A DNA stretch of 25,508 bases from Terana coerulea (GCA_024811115.1 JAKOGH010000478.1:1-25508); one strand, 5' to 3'. Positions 1 to 10,372 are shown, counted from the first letter of the stretch. Program-made: numbers and translations. Notes: a model not told the origin generated them from the letters alone.

Positions 1-612
1 GGGTTGAAATCGGGGATGGGGCGGACGAGTGGGTGGCGAGGGGCGTATCCAGCGGATGCCAGATGTTCCGTGGAGGCGTGAAGCCTGTGTGAGTCAGTTT
101 TCTGAGCGCGAGTGCAGCTGAGGTCGAGCCAGGCTGGGTCGGCCTCTTGCGCCAAATGCGGCTCTCCGTCGAGGATAGATGGATCGAACTCTTCCGCAGC
201 CTGTCCGCGACTGTTTCTGGACACGCATGCGATCGGGACCTCGGTTTCTCGAGCTTGGCGCGCTGCAGAAACCGCCGACTTGTTGGGCTTGGTATGTGCG
301 GGATGGTACTCGTAGCCGGGGTGCTTGCGCTCATGGTCCTCTTTGGCCGCCTGCGCAAGGTCGTAGAAATGCTTCTTCACGTGCTGCGGCTCGCTGTGCC
401 AGTCCTCGGCGATCTGCTTCGAGAGGTGCCCTTGTCTGAATTGTGTTGTCCGCATTTGGCTTCATGCCCGCCCACCAGTGCGACCGGTACAGGATGAAGG
501 CATTCGGAGGACGTTTGATCTTCTCCTGCTCCGGCTTTGCAGAGGGGCTCGCGGGGTGAGAGTCGCGAGAACAAGGTTTGCTGCGCGAGGACGAGGACGT
601 CTGGCGGGGCAT
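1..612 (-). CDS. HMG-box transcription factor, fungal mating-type class (partial, frame break in the box)
   Basis: The gene reads leftward from an ATG at 612 and stays open to the window edge, so its 3' end is missing. After a Ser/Lys-rich start of about 30 residues comes KIKRPPNAFILYRSHWW (residues about 31-47), the signature opening of fungal HMG boxes. The box continues with LSKQIAEDWHSEP, an alpha-helical KKHFYDLAQAAKEDHE stretch and HPGYEYHP, the usual end of helix 3. The two halves lie in different frames; the switch is at a three-base C run (429-431, plus strand) where one base is surplus. No GT...AG intron bridges it. Proteins of this class bind DNA sequence-specifically and regulate mating and sexual development; the role here is inferred from the box only. 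The remaining C-terminal part is hydrophilic with no domain I recognise. A TTG codon upstream at 627 is in frame but is not a credible start. Either a pseudogene or a one-base assembly error. Confidence 0.8.
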
Positions 613-821
613 AACTAGCCTGAACAAAGGAACGTTGAAGAAGGTAGCGCAGTTCTGTCCAAGTGCCCTGTTTATAAGTAGTGGAGATGTGAAAGGGGAT
701 CACGCACTTTAACTGACTACGTTCGAACAATAACTTTGCCTCCTGCCAAGTACCAGTGGCCTGTGGCCTCCGTGGCATAAATCATCCACAAAGCCTGTTG
801 CCGGCATTGTCAAAGCCATCC

Positions 822-1111
822 ATGACTACTTCGCGTCGTAATCCAGGCTATGTCGCGGTAGCAGCGGTATTATTCGAGTGGTGGCTTGTGTCGGTACGGG
901 ACAGCACTGGCAAAGCCTCGAAGTGTTTGCGCGGATCGTGTAGAGAGCATGCAGGCATCGTTGAGTGAGTATTTTGAGGTCAAGCACGCAGCTAAATGTG
1001 AGAGTGGGCGCACACTTGAGTTGTTTTAGGCCTGCAGTCGTTGCCATTGCGCCGTCGGATGACGATTCAGATGGTGGAGGTAGGCGGAGGCCAAAAACAC
1101 CAAAGCCCTGA
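822..1111 (+). CDS. candidate small two-exon gene, unknown product
   Basis: This is a low-confidence model built from splice signals. Exon 1 is 822-964 and starts at ATG (MTTSRRNPGY). A 65 bp intron with GTGAGT donor and TTTTAG acceptor spans 965-1029. Exon 2 is 1030-1111 and ends in TGA. The phases join exactly and give 74 residues with an acidic-then-basic tail (SDDDSDGGGRRRPKTPKP) that looks like a natural nuclear-protein C-terminus. I recognise no domain or homologue. It lies between the divergent HMG-box start (612) and the permease, so it could also be the 3' end of an older gene or a chance join. Confidence 0.28.
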
Positions 1112-1521
1112 ACGCCACAACGCCACTGATTCAGATAAGTAAGCCGTAACAACGAATCTTTGTTAGACCCTATACAACGCCAAATGTGTACGCTTACCGT
1201 GGGAAAGCTAACTGCCGAGCGGAGTCTCAACCTGCCGATTTCATGGAAACGCGTTTGAATGAACAACAGCTTCTCTGTCCAAGCCATACAGACATGCATG
1301 GACGACAATCTTCCGACACAACCATCCAAGCCTCAGGCCGTAAAGTCAGGTATTTACATAAGGTATGTGCATATTGCACAGCCGCATTTTTGTAGTTGGA
1401 AATGTATCTGACACGCTATCTGCACGATTTAGAAACTCAAAAGCGTGTGCCACAAACAGCTTCTTATGAGCGACAATATCATCCCCAAACTGAAAAGCCT
1501 TATCATGCAGGGTCTTTTACT
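1112..1521. other. intergenic, no gene seen
   Basis: Open frames here are short or lack any recognisable protein; the longest, on the minus strand at 826-1329, has no domain and overlaps the candidate spliced model. No RNA gene or repeat was recognised. The right part is presumably the permease promoter. Confidence 0.4.
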
Positions 1522-1528
1522 TATAAGA
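1522..1528 (+). promoter_or_regulatory. TATA-like box of the permease gene
   Basis: TATAAGA lies about 105 bp before the permease ATG at 1633, a usual distance for a fungal TATA box plus a short leader. A pyrimidine-rich leader follows it. Inferred from position only. Confidence 0.4.
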
Positions 1529-1632
1529 GAACCTCTGGCTAGTACCACAGTCCCTTGCGCACTCAGTCTGCTTCTGCGTCTTACTTGTGCGCCTCCCGCC
1601 GCAGCCTCAACCCCGTCTCTCCGCCAGTCACC

Positions 1633-3889
1633 ATGATGTCTAGCCCTGAACCGCCGCCTAGCTTTAACGAGAAGGAGAAGAAGGACTTTGTATCCGTCGA
1701 GAAGGGCGACACCCCGACTATGCCGTCCAGGCCGACGAACGCTACAAGTTCGACACCCACGACCTCGACCAGGTCCAGCGTCGGCTCAAGCAGCGCCATA
1801 TCCAGATGATTGCTGTGAGTCCTACCTATTCGTCTCTCCTAGAGCTTCACCAAGTGCTGTACAGATTGCGGGTACCATTGGTACTGGTCTCTTCCTGGGC
1901 TCAGGCAGTGCGCTGGAGGGTGCGGGCCCTCTCGGTGCCCTTATCGCGTACGCGCTCGTTGGCACAGTCGCGTACTCCGCGCTGTGTGCCATCGGCGAGA
2001 TGACTTCGCACGCCCCCATTTCCGGAACATTTCCGCATTTTGCTGCGCGGTGGGTCGACCCTGCGTTTGGGTTCGCGATGGGGTGAGTCCTTGTCTTGAT
2101 GCGGTACACCCCGGAACAGTCATTAGACCACCATCGTAACTTGACATGGGTTGTGTTCAGTTTGGGGATCAAATGGTGGTGGATGCGCCGCTACGCCGTT
2201 CCCACTGGCTGTTCTACCATCGCAGTTTTTGCTTCGGTCATATCGTCCCAAAACTGCACAGACCCCGAGCAATGAAATTCATCAAGGCAGTCTAATAATT
2301 ACTTAATGGCCGTAAGGTGGAACAATGTGTCTGATATGTCTTGCATATAGATGGAACTACTTCTACACAAGCGCCATAGGCATTCCCGTCGAAATCACCT
2401 CAGCGACTATCCTTTTGACCTACTGGGACGCCAACGTGAGTACTTGTTATAGTTCCTTCTACTGAGGTAGGTCAGCTCATGTCCTTCTGACAGCCTCATC
2501 ACCAACCCATCTATACTGCGGTCGTTTGTGTCATCGTCTGCTCAATCAACGTCTTCGGCGTACGGTGGTTTGGCGAGTCAGAGTTTTTCTTCTCTATTAT
2601 CAAATGTATTTCCCTCGTCATACTCCACACTGAACCTTGACTTACATATGTTTTAGTGGTGCTTATCACAGGGCTCATCCTTGTGGGCCTAATCATCGAT
2701 CTTGGTGGAGGTCCTGACCATGACCGTCGTGGATTCCGATACTGGAAGAATCCCGGTGCTCTCGCTGGTGCCGGTCTTGAGCCTAATCATGTCGGACTTG
2801 ACCGCTTCCTCGGCATCATCGGCGTGCTCGTGCAGGCCGCCTTTTCCTTCCAGGGGATGGAGCTCGTCGCCATGTACGTTCTCGTACAGGCAGAGTCTTT
2901 GTGCACTCGTGCTGACCACGCCCGATAGCGCTGCGTCAGAGACGGAGAGCCCCCGTCGCAACATTGCCAAGGCCGTCCGCAGAGTGTTTTGGCGTATACT
3001 GATCTTCTACGTGCGTATCCTTACTTTGGTTCGATCTGCATTTTTTTACTGGCCTGCGTCTAGATTTTAGGTATCATCGTCACTGGCATGCTCGTCCCGT
3101 ACAACGACCCGGATCTGTTGAGCAACAGCGGCGAAGGCACGGCGGCGGAGTCGCCATATGTCATCGCAATGAACCGCGCGGGTATCAAGGTTCTCACATC
3201 ATCAATGCGTGCATCTTCACCTCTGCGTTCTCGGCAGGCAACTCGGGCCTGTTCGCGTCGTCCCGTGTGCTGTATGGTCTCGCGTTGCGCGGACAGGCGC
3301 CCCGTGTGCTGGCGTATTGCACGAAGAGCGGCCTGCCGCTGGCCTCAATAGTGTTCAGCGCGAGCTTTACCCTACTCGCGTTCATGAACGTATCAAATGG
3401 CGCGGTGAAGGTGTTCCACTGGCTCGTGAACCTCACGGCAGTCGGGGGCTTCTTTGGTTGGTGGGGAATGAACATCACATACGTCTTCTTCTGTATGATA
3501 CATCTTCTGTATATTTACTCGACGTTGACTCACTCCTTATTTCAGACCGTGGCATGCGCGCGCAGGGCTTCGACCGCCGCAAGCTCGTGTACAACAGCGG
3601 GCTGCAGCCGTGGCTCTCGTACTGGGGCATCTTCTGGACGACGCTCTTTATCCTCATCAACGGCTACGCCGTCTTCTGGAACTTCAACGCGTCCGACTTC
3701 CTCACCGCATACATCAACATTCCGATCTTCGCCGTGCTGTACTTCGGCTGGAAGATCATCAAGCGCACCAAGGTGTGGAAGCCGCACGAGATGGACTTTG
3801 TAACGGGCATTCCGACGCTCGAGGAGACGGAGCTGCCGGAGCAGCCGCCCCGCCACATCTGGGACAGGATCTTTAACACTTTGTTCTAG
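1633..3889 (+). CDS. amino-acid permease, YAT family of the APC superfamily (two frame breaks)
   Basis: This is a plasma-membrane proton/amino-acid symporter of the fungal YAT type, about 557 residues if in frame, the normal family length. Exons: 1633-1814, 1865-2082, 2351-2435, 2494-2605, 2657-2873, 2929-3010, 3064-3492, 3546-3889. The cytosolic N-terminus ends in LKQRHIQMIAIAGTIGTGLF, the family's entry into TM1; later come GEMTSHAPISGTFPHFAARW, GWNYFYTSAIGIPVEIT, SFQGMELVAIAASETESPRR, GNSGLFASSRVLYGLA and FVTGIPTLEE near the end. The hydrophobic blocks fit twelve membrane segments. Two frame breaks occur. One is at the C run 1712-1715, where a base is missing between the N-terminal tail and DYAVQADERY. 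The other is at 3193-3195, where the family proline before HIINA is absent, so about four bases seem lost. Intron 2 (2083-2350, 268 bp) is about five times the others. The start has the context CACCATGATG. Substrate cannot be read from sequence. Either a recent pseudogene or partly an assembly artefact. Confidence 0.88.
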
Positions 3890-4441
3890 AGTGTTGGTGC
3901 GGAGGAATTAGACATGGGCTGGATTATGTAGGATTGCGGCTGCGTGTGTTATCACCTGTATTTTTTACTCCCCTTTTTGCTGTTATATATGGTCATTTTG
4001 AAAGCACAGCGGATTTGCCTTTGGCGAGGGTTGTGGCGCAAGTACCGAAAGGAGCGCAGGGGCGCAGAGTTCCAAATAAACTAGGTCTCACGCCTCTTCG
4101 TGCAATAAATGATGCCACGTTTTCCTGTATAATTTCGGCTGCTGGAGGCAGCCTGGAAGTCTTCGAATGGCTTATATGCGTGAAGGTGAGTTCTCTGCTC
4201 GACGCCTTATTCGAAACAACGACCTGTATCGACCGCGTAGCGTCTAGCGGCCGGGGCACGTCCAGCGAGCGCTTTCACGCATCCTAGCTTCTTTCCATCA
4301 TCTGGCAGCTCATGCTGGCTTTGTACAATGCCCATAACTCTCCCTAAAACCCCAGGACGAAGCTCATTCTACACACAACATTGCTCTCGACACTCTAGCA
4401 CCTATCTGTGGTTGATCTCATCACGTCTCGCCAGTCCTTGG
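3890..4441. other. permease 3' region and upstream region of MYND copy A
   Basis: The left part is the permease 3' UTR. From about 4261 to 4326 the sequence resembles 7537-7612 upstream of copy B, with CCAGCGAGCGCTT and CATCATCTGGCA shared in the same order, so the duplication that made the array included promoter DNA. An in-frame ATG at 4328 would extend copy A by 38 residues but has no counterpart in copy B. No other gene is seen. Confidence 0.5.
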
Positions 4442-6706
4442 ATGGAATCAGACTCGGACTCGGACTCATGGACGACGATTCCGGACTGTTATACCAGCCT
4501 ACCAGACTACGCCGCCCTCTGGTCGAATTATCTCCTTTCGAATGGCGGACTACGAGATGATGCCTTAATTGATGAAGCTCATGACTTACTGGAAGAACTA
4601 GAGTGCGCCAGCGTCCACACGTGGACCATGCTCCTCCTGACCAATTTCCACATCACGGTGCTGCAGTTCCTGACCGGCTCGTACTTATGTGGGTACAGCA
4701 AACAAGAGCTGCAAGATGGGTCATTTTCACCCGTGAGTCAGCCGTGCAATGTCGATGATACCACTACTAACACGGGGTATTGTCACTAACGATACGTGCT
4801 ATGGCTACTACGAGTATTCGCTGTGTGTGTGAACCACTTCAGGGACCAAATTGTTCACGACGAGATCAGTGAACTCCCCGACTATGAATCCGAGACTTTT
4901 GACAAGACGGCCGACGCGATCTTGTCTCGTACACCGGGGTTCTGGGACAACCTTTGGGAGCTTAGGGAGACTACGCTGGATCTACGTAATCATTCTGGGT
5001 CTAGCAGCTACGAGATACAGGGAAGCCATGAAAGCACTTCATGAGCGTTTGATTGAATGCGCTTCGTTGGTATTCACCTTACAAACAAAATATCCGTAAG
5101 TCACTCTCGGCTTGCTAGTTATGGTTCTAATATGAAGTATGGCAGAGACTCGCGCTCCGCGCAGTTGGACTCCCATAGACCACACGTGATGCTCGCCATC
5201 TGGGTGTCGAGCGGGCACCGTACAACTCGACAGAACGCACTCGTGGGGATAACAAAAACGCTTCACAAGCGCTTTGACTACGCACAGTTTTACAAGGACG
5301 TCTCTGCCTACGCAGAGAGGATAGAGCAGTCTATACTGCGGGATCTCAAGGACGACTCTGTGGTTGATGAACACCTGCAGCAGTTACTTCTGTTTGTGTG
5401 CAACCTTCACCCAAATTACAGGCCAGATGACCCTTTCCCTATCTTCATTCAGACGTCCTTACAGCGAAATGTCATCTCAGCAAGTTTGGCCGCTTGCATC
5501 AGCAAAGTTGCATTGGCGCTGAACGGTACTGACAGGTACTGATGAAGCCATCTCAGCGCGCTTCAGTCCCTTCAGTGCCGTCAGCGCCCGCCAGTCTCAG
5601 TAGTCGTTTTGAGCGCTCTCAGACGTTTTTGACCCCTCTTGCATCCGACTCTTGCAGCAAAGCTTCGGTGAGCAAACCATCATCATTCACGTCCAACATA
5701 GTTTATGAAACATGAGGAACTAAGAAAATACAAAATCTAGTAAAAGTCCGGCTTCAGCAGGGCTCGAACTTTGGTTCCAAACCGTTCGTCAGTGCTCTCA
5801 GTGCTTGTCAGCGCTCATCAGTCGTCAGCGCTTGTACGTTTTGCTGATGTGTCGGAGACAGCTTTGCAGTGGAATGAGGACGACTGAAAGTGACCACACC
5901 ACAGTCACTATAGAGTTTGTGTTCTTGATGTGAGTTGCTTTATTGTGAACAGCGGATGTGTTTTGTGAAGGCATCCACTTGTGCTTCTGACTTTAACTCC
6001 ACTCACAGAAGCATCATCACGACGGGGCCCAGCATGTTGCAACCAGACACAAGGACTCTGCAACTTCCTGAGTCGTGGATATATTCCATCATAGGTCTTG
6101 TTGCTGAGTCGTTGGTATCTCAGGTCGAGTCTGAGTATGTCCCGTGGGCGGGTATGTATATGTTCAGAATTCTCATGATATTTGCGAACTGATTATATGT
6201 TCAGAACAGGTCTCATGTCTGTCAGTGGGTCTTAACAAACTGCTATTGCAACTCATCCTGCGTCCCGGTGCAAACAGGGATGAGAAACTGTTGCCATACA
6301 TTCATTACCGGCACAAAGCCTGGTCCATGGCAGACAACGCATTTCGCAGCAAGAGGTCTCTCGGAACTATACATCCCTGGCAGCTGATGATGGCTCATTG
6401 GAATGCACTTGGGAAAGCGTTACCACGTCTCACACCCGGGAGTGACGAGCTAACACTGGAGCCTCTCGCACGGTGTCACTGGAGGGAATGCATGTGTGTT
6501 GTCTTCAAGTCTCAGCATTGCCTCCATGTCTGTAAGGGATGTTGGGTTGTTGCATATTGCAACGCAAGATGCCAAGCCAGGTTTGTTTTCTCTGTGTGCA
6601 TGTATCCCCATGTATATGTGCACTGTAATGATATGATGTTAGGGACTGGGATGAGGGAAAGCACAAGGAGCTCTGTGGCAGACTGGGAGCATCACACCGG
6701 GTGTAG
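4442..6706 (+). pseudogene. MYND-type zinc-finger protein, family copy A (broken by a transposon insertion)
   Basis: This is the best-preserved family member. The start at 4442 (MESDSDSDSWTT) is chosen because copy B begins the same way. Approximate exons: 4442-4732, 4852-5097, 5146-5927 (interrupted), about 6003-6148, about 6204-6580, 6643-6706. The body has no domain I know; conserved landmarks are LLSNGGL, FWDNLWE, HVMLAIWV, ILRDLKDDSVV, LPESWIYSII and PYIHYRHKAWS. The C-terminal finger has CHWRECMC, CKGCWVVAYCNARCQ and DWDEGKHKELC, giving all seven cysteines and the histidine of a MYND module, which usually mediates protein contacts. The 62 bp intron 6581-6642 splits the finger before DW. 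A 353 bp element sits in exon 3 and brings a stop at about 5540; removing it with a two-base duplication restores the copy-B-like frame. One further frame change lies at about 4990-5035. The exon 1/2 junction phase does not fit simply, so a small exon may be missed. Confidence 0.72.
5497..5849. mobile_element. 353 bp MITE-like element in exon 3 of copy A
   Basis: Both ends carry the terminal inverted repeat CATCAGCAAA, followed inward after a few variable bases by GCGCTGA on each side. TG flanks both ends (5495-5496 and 5850-5851), consistent with a two-base target duplication. Sub-terminal blocks (about 5549-5625 and 5784-5834) repeat TCAG-containing units such as TCAGCGC and TCAGTGC many times, as expected of transposase-binding arrays. 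There is no coding capacity. Copy B aligns across the empty site without the insert, and copy A regains frame if element plus one TG are ignored. A tRNA B-box-like GTTCGAGCCC occurs on the minus strand near 5767-5776, probably by chance. The superfamily is not identified. Confidence 0.75.
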
Positions 6707-6860
6707 CACACCTCATTGATTGCTATCTGCGTACAATGGTCACATTATTGCCAGATAATATCGCTTTATGCTGAAGTTTCTGTAGAGACTTTGGATGACC
6801 TGTATGCATAAGGAGGTATACTTCGGCCGAAGTCAAGCACGGCTCAAACTAACATGTAAA

Positions 6861-7230
6861 TTCGCAGCAAGAATTTCCTTAAGACTATCTGTCTTTGGCG
6901 GATGTTGTTCGCTCAATGGACTGAACTTGGGAAGGTCCTACTGCGTCCCGAGACCTTGAGTCTCAGGCCCACATTTGAGCCTCTTCAGCAGTGTCACTGG
7001 GCGGAATGCATGTGCAGCAACAGTCTTCAAACTCCACTTTTGCAAGGGCTGCTGGCTGGTCGCATATCGCAATGCAGGATGCCAAGCAAGGTTCGTGTCA
7101 TGTCTACAACTTCTTGCTTATACACGTGTGTATCATGTCATCTATTTACAGGATTGGGATGACGGGAAGCACCAGGCGCAATGCAGAAGACGCAGAGCAG
7201 CGTCACGGTCAAGTCAACATGAAACGCTAC
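6861..7230 (+). pseudogene. 3'-end fragment of a MYND-finger gene (copy A')
   Basis: Similarity to copy A begins abruptly at TTCGCAGCAAG (6861) and runs through the finger, so this is a partial tandem duplication of the last two exons. It reads EPLQQCHWAECMCS, then after a frame change CKGCWLVAYRNAGCQAR, an intron of about 70 bp ending in TTTACAG, and DWDDGKHQAQC. The cysteine of the usual YC is arginine here, which would remove a zinc ligand. There is no N-terminal part and no start codon. A small inverted-repeat element begins exactly where the family similarity ends. Confidence 0.7.
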
Positions 7231-7371
7231 TAGAGCATATTAGCTACAATAAATATCACGATAAGCGCCTCAAAATGGGGCCGGCGCTCTGTGATTTTGG
7301 CAGGAGTAGGAGCTTTCCGGCCAATTCCGGCTCAATATGGACGGAATATATATCGCAGCTAATATGCTCTA
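7231..7371. mobile_element. 141 bp MITE-like element with about 26 bp terminal inverted repeats
   Basis: The left end TAGAGCATATTAGCT is matched perfectly by the reverse complement of the right end, and 23 of the outer 26 bases agree. TACTA occurs at both junctions (7228-7232 and 7370-7374), so the target duplication may be TA or up to five bases; the ends overlap the repeat and the exact border is ambiguous. There is no coding capacity. A TA-type duplication would fit a Tc1/mariner-related MITE, but this is inference. Confidence 0.72.
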
Positions 7372-7736
7372 CTACTGTATTCACTCTGCTCTCCAACCAA
7401 TGTTTGCCTGTGCTGTAGAGTGGTGTATAGTATTGCTTGTCTTCAGAATCTAATTGGAAAATTTGCGCGAACCATGTTGTGGATTAATCGCTGAGCTGGA
7501 TCCTTGCGTGATGTTCGTCAATATTAATGAACCTGACCAGCGAGCGCTTCACCTTCTCGACTTCCTCCTTCCTCCTGACCATCATCTGGCAATTTGCTCT
7601 GGCTTGCACAGTAATCTACAGCTCTTTCGAAACATCACAAACGTAGCTCAAGCTATATAACGCGGCTCCTCTCCAAGTGTACGCTTTTGGTAGACCCAGC
7701 ACAGGTTCGCTGTCCTGTTCGGCGGGCGCGCTGGGC
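7372..7736. other. upstream region of MYND copy B
   Basis: The segment 7537-7612 is similar to the upstream region of copy A. No gene is supported; the 68-codon frame at 7454 has no recognisable content and falls in this duplicated promoter-like DNA. Confidence 0.45.
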
Positions 7737-9588
7737 ATGAGCAGTGACTCCTTGGACTCGGATTCGTGGAAGACGATCTTGGAGTACGCCACTTTGTCAG
7801 CAGACCTCTCTACATGGGCAGACTTCCTTCTCGACAATGGCAGATTACGCAACAAGGAGTGCATCTGCGAAGCGGATGCGCTGCTCGCAGAACTTGAAGA
7901 CGTCAATGGGTGCACCTGGGACACACTTCTTTAGTTGGACTTTCACGTTACCGCACTACAGCTCCTGATTGAGCTATACCTATGTCGGTGCTGCGGAGAA
8001 GACGAGAGCGAAGTTATGTCGCACGTGAGTGCAGTATGCCAAGGTTACCGCTATGTTACTAACGCACTCTCTCAATGCCTGTGTACAGCCTTACTTGGTA
8101 TGGCTCCTTTGACTGTTCAATTGATGCCTGGATAGTATCAAGGCTATCACATATGTTGATGATGTCAACAAATCATATGAACCCGAGCACTTTGACAAGA
8201 CAATAGACACAATACTGTCCAACATATCGAGATTATGGGACAATCTGTGGGAGCACAGGGGTTGGATGTTGCATTTTGACTCTCTGGATGAATGTCATCA
8301 GGATGATGAAGAAAATCTCTTCTTGGAACTTGTCATCTGCGGCTCTCTGCTGCGCTTGGTTCAAAAACAGCACTAGTGAGCCCAGCATTTGCTCGGCTTG
8401 CGTCATATGTTAAATTCCTCTTCCAGATACTCTCAGCCGGAATCTCATATGGCGCATGTAATGCTGGTAATATGGGTTTTCAGTGACATTCGTTCGATTC
8501 AACGAATGGCTCTCACATGGATAACGACACCCACTATCGAGCCAGCCTTGTACGCGCAGTTTTACCAGGAAGTCTCAGTGTACTCATAGGAAATACACAT
8601 GGCCATGTTGCGAGACCTCAGGGACAAATCTGTGCTTGACGTTGATTTGCAGTATACGCTCTCGGTGACATGGAACCTGCGCAAAGAGTACAGGCCCACT
8701 GGTGGCTTCCCGATCATTGTCAGCACATTCTTACAATGGAGCATCGTCTCAGCGAGTTTGGCAGCATGTCGACGGCAGCTTTGTCGCGGAAAGAGGATGC
8801 CTCATGATGGCTTTGTGATAATCAACATCGAATTCGCGTTCTTAGTGAGTAATTTTCCTGAACATATTTACCGCTGCCAACCAGAACTTTGGCATACAGA
8901 AGTGTAATCTCGATGCCTCAACCAATGCAGCCGGAACCAAGGGCGTTGAGATATCCCGAATCATGGGTCTATATTCTTATTGGACTTATCGCGGCGACGT
9001 CAGCATCACTCATAGATTCCGAATCCGTAAATTGGGCGGGTACGTACAAGTTCAGGCTTCATAAACTGTAATCGCGTGGCTGAGCTGAATGCATCCCTCA
9101 GACCAAGTCACCAACCTGTCGGCTGGGCTGTGCAGACTATTATCCCTACGTCACTCTGATAGCAAGACGGCAACAGGCAAGAGGATCATGCGATATATTC
9201 ACTACGCTCGAAGAGTGTGGTCTTCCACATATGACGCATTCCTCCATAAAAGGTCTCGCAAATATTCCTTGGTGGCGAAGGATGATTTCTCAGTGGGCAA
9301 AGCTTGGGAACGCCTTGCCGTATCTTGCGCCCTGAGAGTGACGAACCAACAATAGAGCCCCTTGAACACTGCCACTGGAAGGAATGCATGTGCAGCATCC
9401 TCAAGCCTCAGCATTGGCTCCGAGTATGCAAGGGCTGCTGGGTTGTTGCGTACTGCAATGGAGGGTGTCAGACGAAGTGAGTATCTGAGCATGAACGCGC
9501 GTTATCGTTCGACCACGCTGACAGGGAGGCCGTTAGGGATTGGGACGAAGGGGGCCGCAAGACGGAGTATAGACGACATAGGTCATAA
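7737..9588 (+). pseudogene. MYND-type zinc-finger protein, family copy B (decayed)
   Basis: It starts MSSDSLDSDSWKTIL at 7737 and follows copy A along its whole length: LLDNGRLR, LWDNLWEH, HMAHVMLVIWVF, MLRDLRDKSVL, YPESWVYILIGLI, RYIHYARRVWSS and the finger CHWKECMC...CKGCWVVAYCNGGCQ. The exon borders match copy A and there is no insert at the MITE site. Decay is clear. An in-frame TAG lies at 7932-7934 where A has a sense codon; two bases are missing before the donor near 8842; frames change repeatedly between about 9278 and 9350; and after the last intron the motif is DWDEGGRKTEY, so the final His and Cys ligands are gone. The stop and lost ligands are substitutions, not run-length errors, so I regard this copy as a true pseudogene. 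Confidence 0.72.
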
Positions 9589-10044
9589 GTTGTAATGAAC
9601 TACTATACCCTCTTACACAGTCCCTCAAGATTGTTGTGGGATTGGACTTATGAGCTGGGGCAATGCGGCTTTGCGTACAACAAGTCAACAACGTTTTTGA
9701 ATGCAATTCACGTCTGTGCAGCTATTGAGCCCGTTTCGTCAATATCTTTTGCCTGTCAAGTCTAGGTGCGCAAGGAGTGGCAGCAGTTGCTTATGAAACT
9801 CCGCACAGCAGCTCATCGCATCTCACATCTCGAACGTAGTCTCCATTGGTACACCTTTTTAGATTCCATGCTTATTACATGGCCTTATCTAATCCACATT
9901 CACCTTTCCGCTTTAGATCCATGGCTTGCGAGTTATTAAAGCAAAGTCGCTTGGCAGGGCATTAGCGTGGCAGCTCTGCCACTCACAGTGCAGCTTGCGC
10001 ATTGGGACCTCAGCTAGGTCAGCTTCTTTCGGTCAGTGTAGGGA
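9589..10044. other. intergenic between copies B and C
   Basis: No open frame or repeat that I can name. It ends at the GCAAG target site of the solo LTR. Confidence 0.4.
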
Positions 10045-10049
10045 GCAAG

Positions 10050-10367
10050 TGTCATGAACTTCTGGGCGTCTCTAGGGTATTCTTTTCATTTCCATTGTCT
10101 TCTACCCCTATCTATTGTTCTCTCATCGATACTCGTGGTTTCCGTATGTTTCTCTATTGTTCTGGACCGCTCTAGTACATACACGAGGATACCGGGTGGT
10201 ACTGTACAGTTTAGGACTACACATGTATAAGTAGCTACCATCTGCAACAGAGAAAGCCAGTCTCGAGCTGGTCTGTTCCCCAGCTAGTTACTCGGAGACT
10301 GCACCACTACTTCCATTCCCAGTTGAGAGTGTCGCACTTGGTACAGTTGTACTAGTTGTTGTTGACA
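10050..10367. mobile_element. solo LTR of an LTR retrotransposon
   Basis: The 318 bp unit begins TGTCATGAAC and ends TTGTTGTTGACA, giving the short TGTCA...TGACA inverted ends typical of LTRs. It is flanked by a perfect five-base duplication, GCAAG (10045-10049 and 10368-10372). Inside are a pyrimidine-rich stretch and a TATAAG box at 10226-10231, as in the U3/R region. No internal retroelement sequence is present, so the element left by LTR-LTR recombination. Copia versus Gypsy cannot be decided from the LTR alone. By the TATA direction it would be transcribed rightward, toward copy C. Confidence 0.8.
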
Positions 10368-10372
10368 GCAAG

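Noticed and set aside
826..1329. 167-codon open frame on the minus strand
   Set aside because: No recognisable domain, and it is antisense to the candidate spliced gene.
2161..2320. Extra permease exon inside the long intron
   Set aside because: The permease family has no residues between FAMG and WNYF, and the segment gives no membrane-like peptide.
5497..5849. The MITE in copy A as a spliceable intron
   Set aside because: Possible splice sites near its ends do not restore the family frame; target duplication plus exact excision explains copies A and B better.
7454..7660. 68-codon open frame upstream of copy B
   Set aside because: It lies in DNA similar to the non-coding upstream region of copy A.
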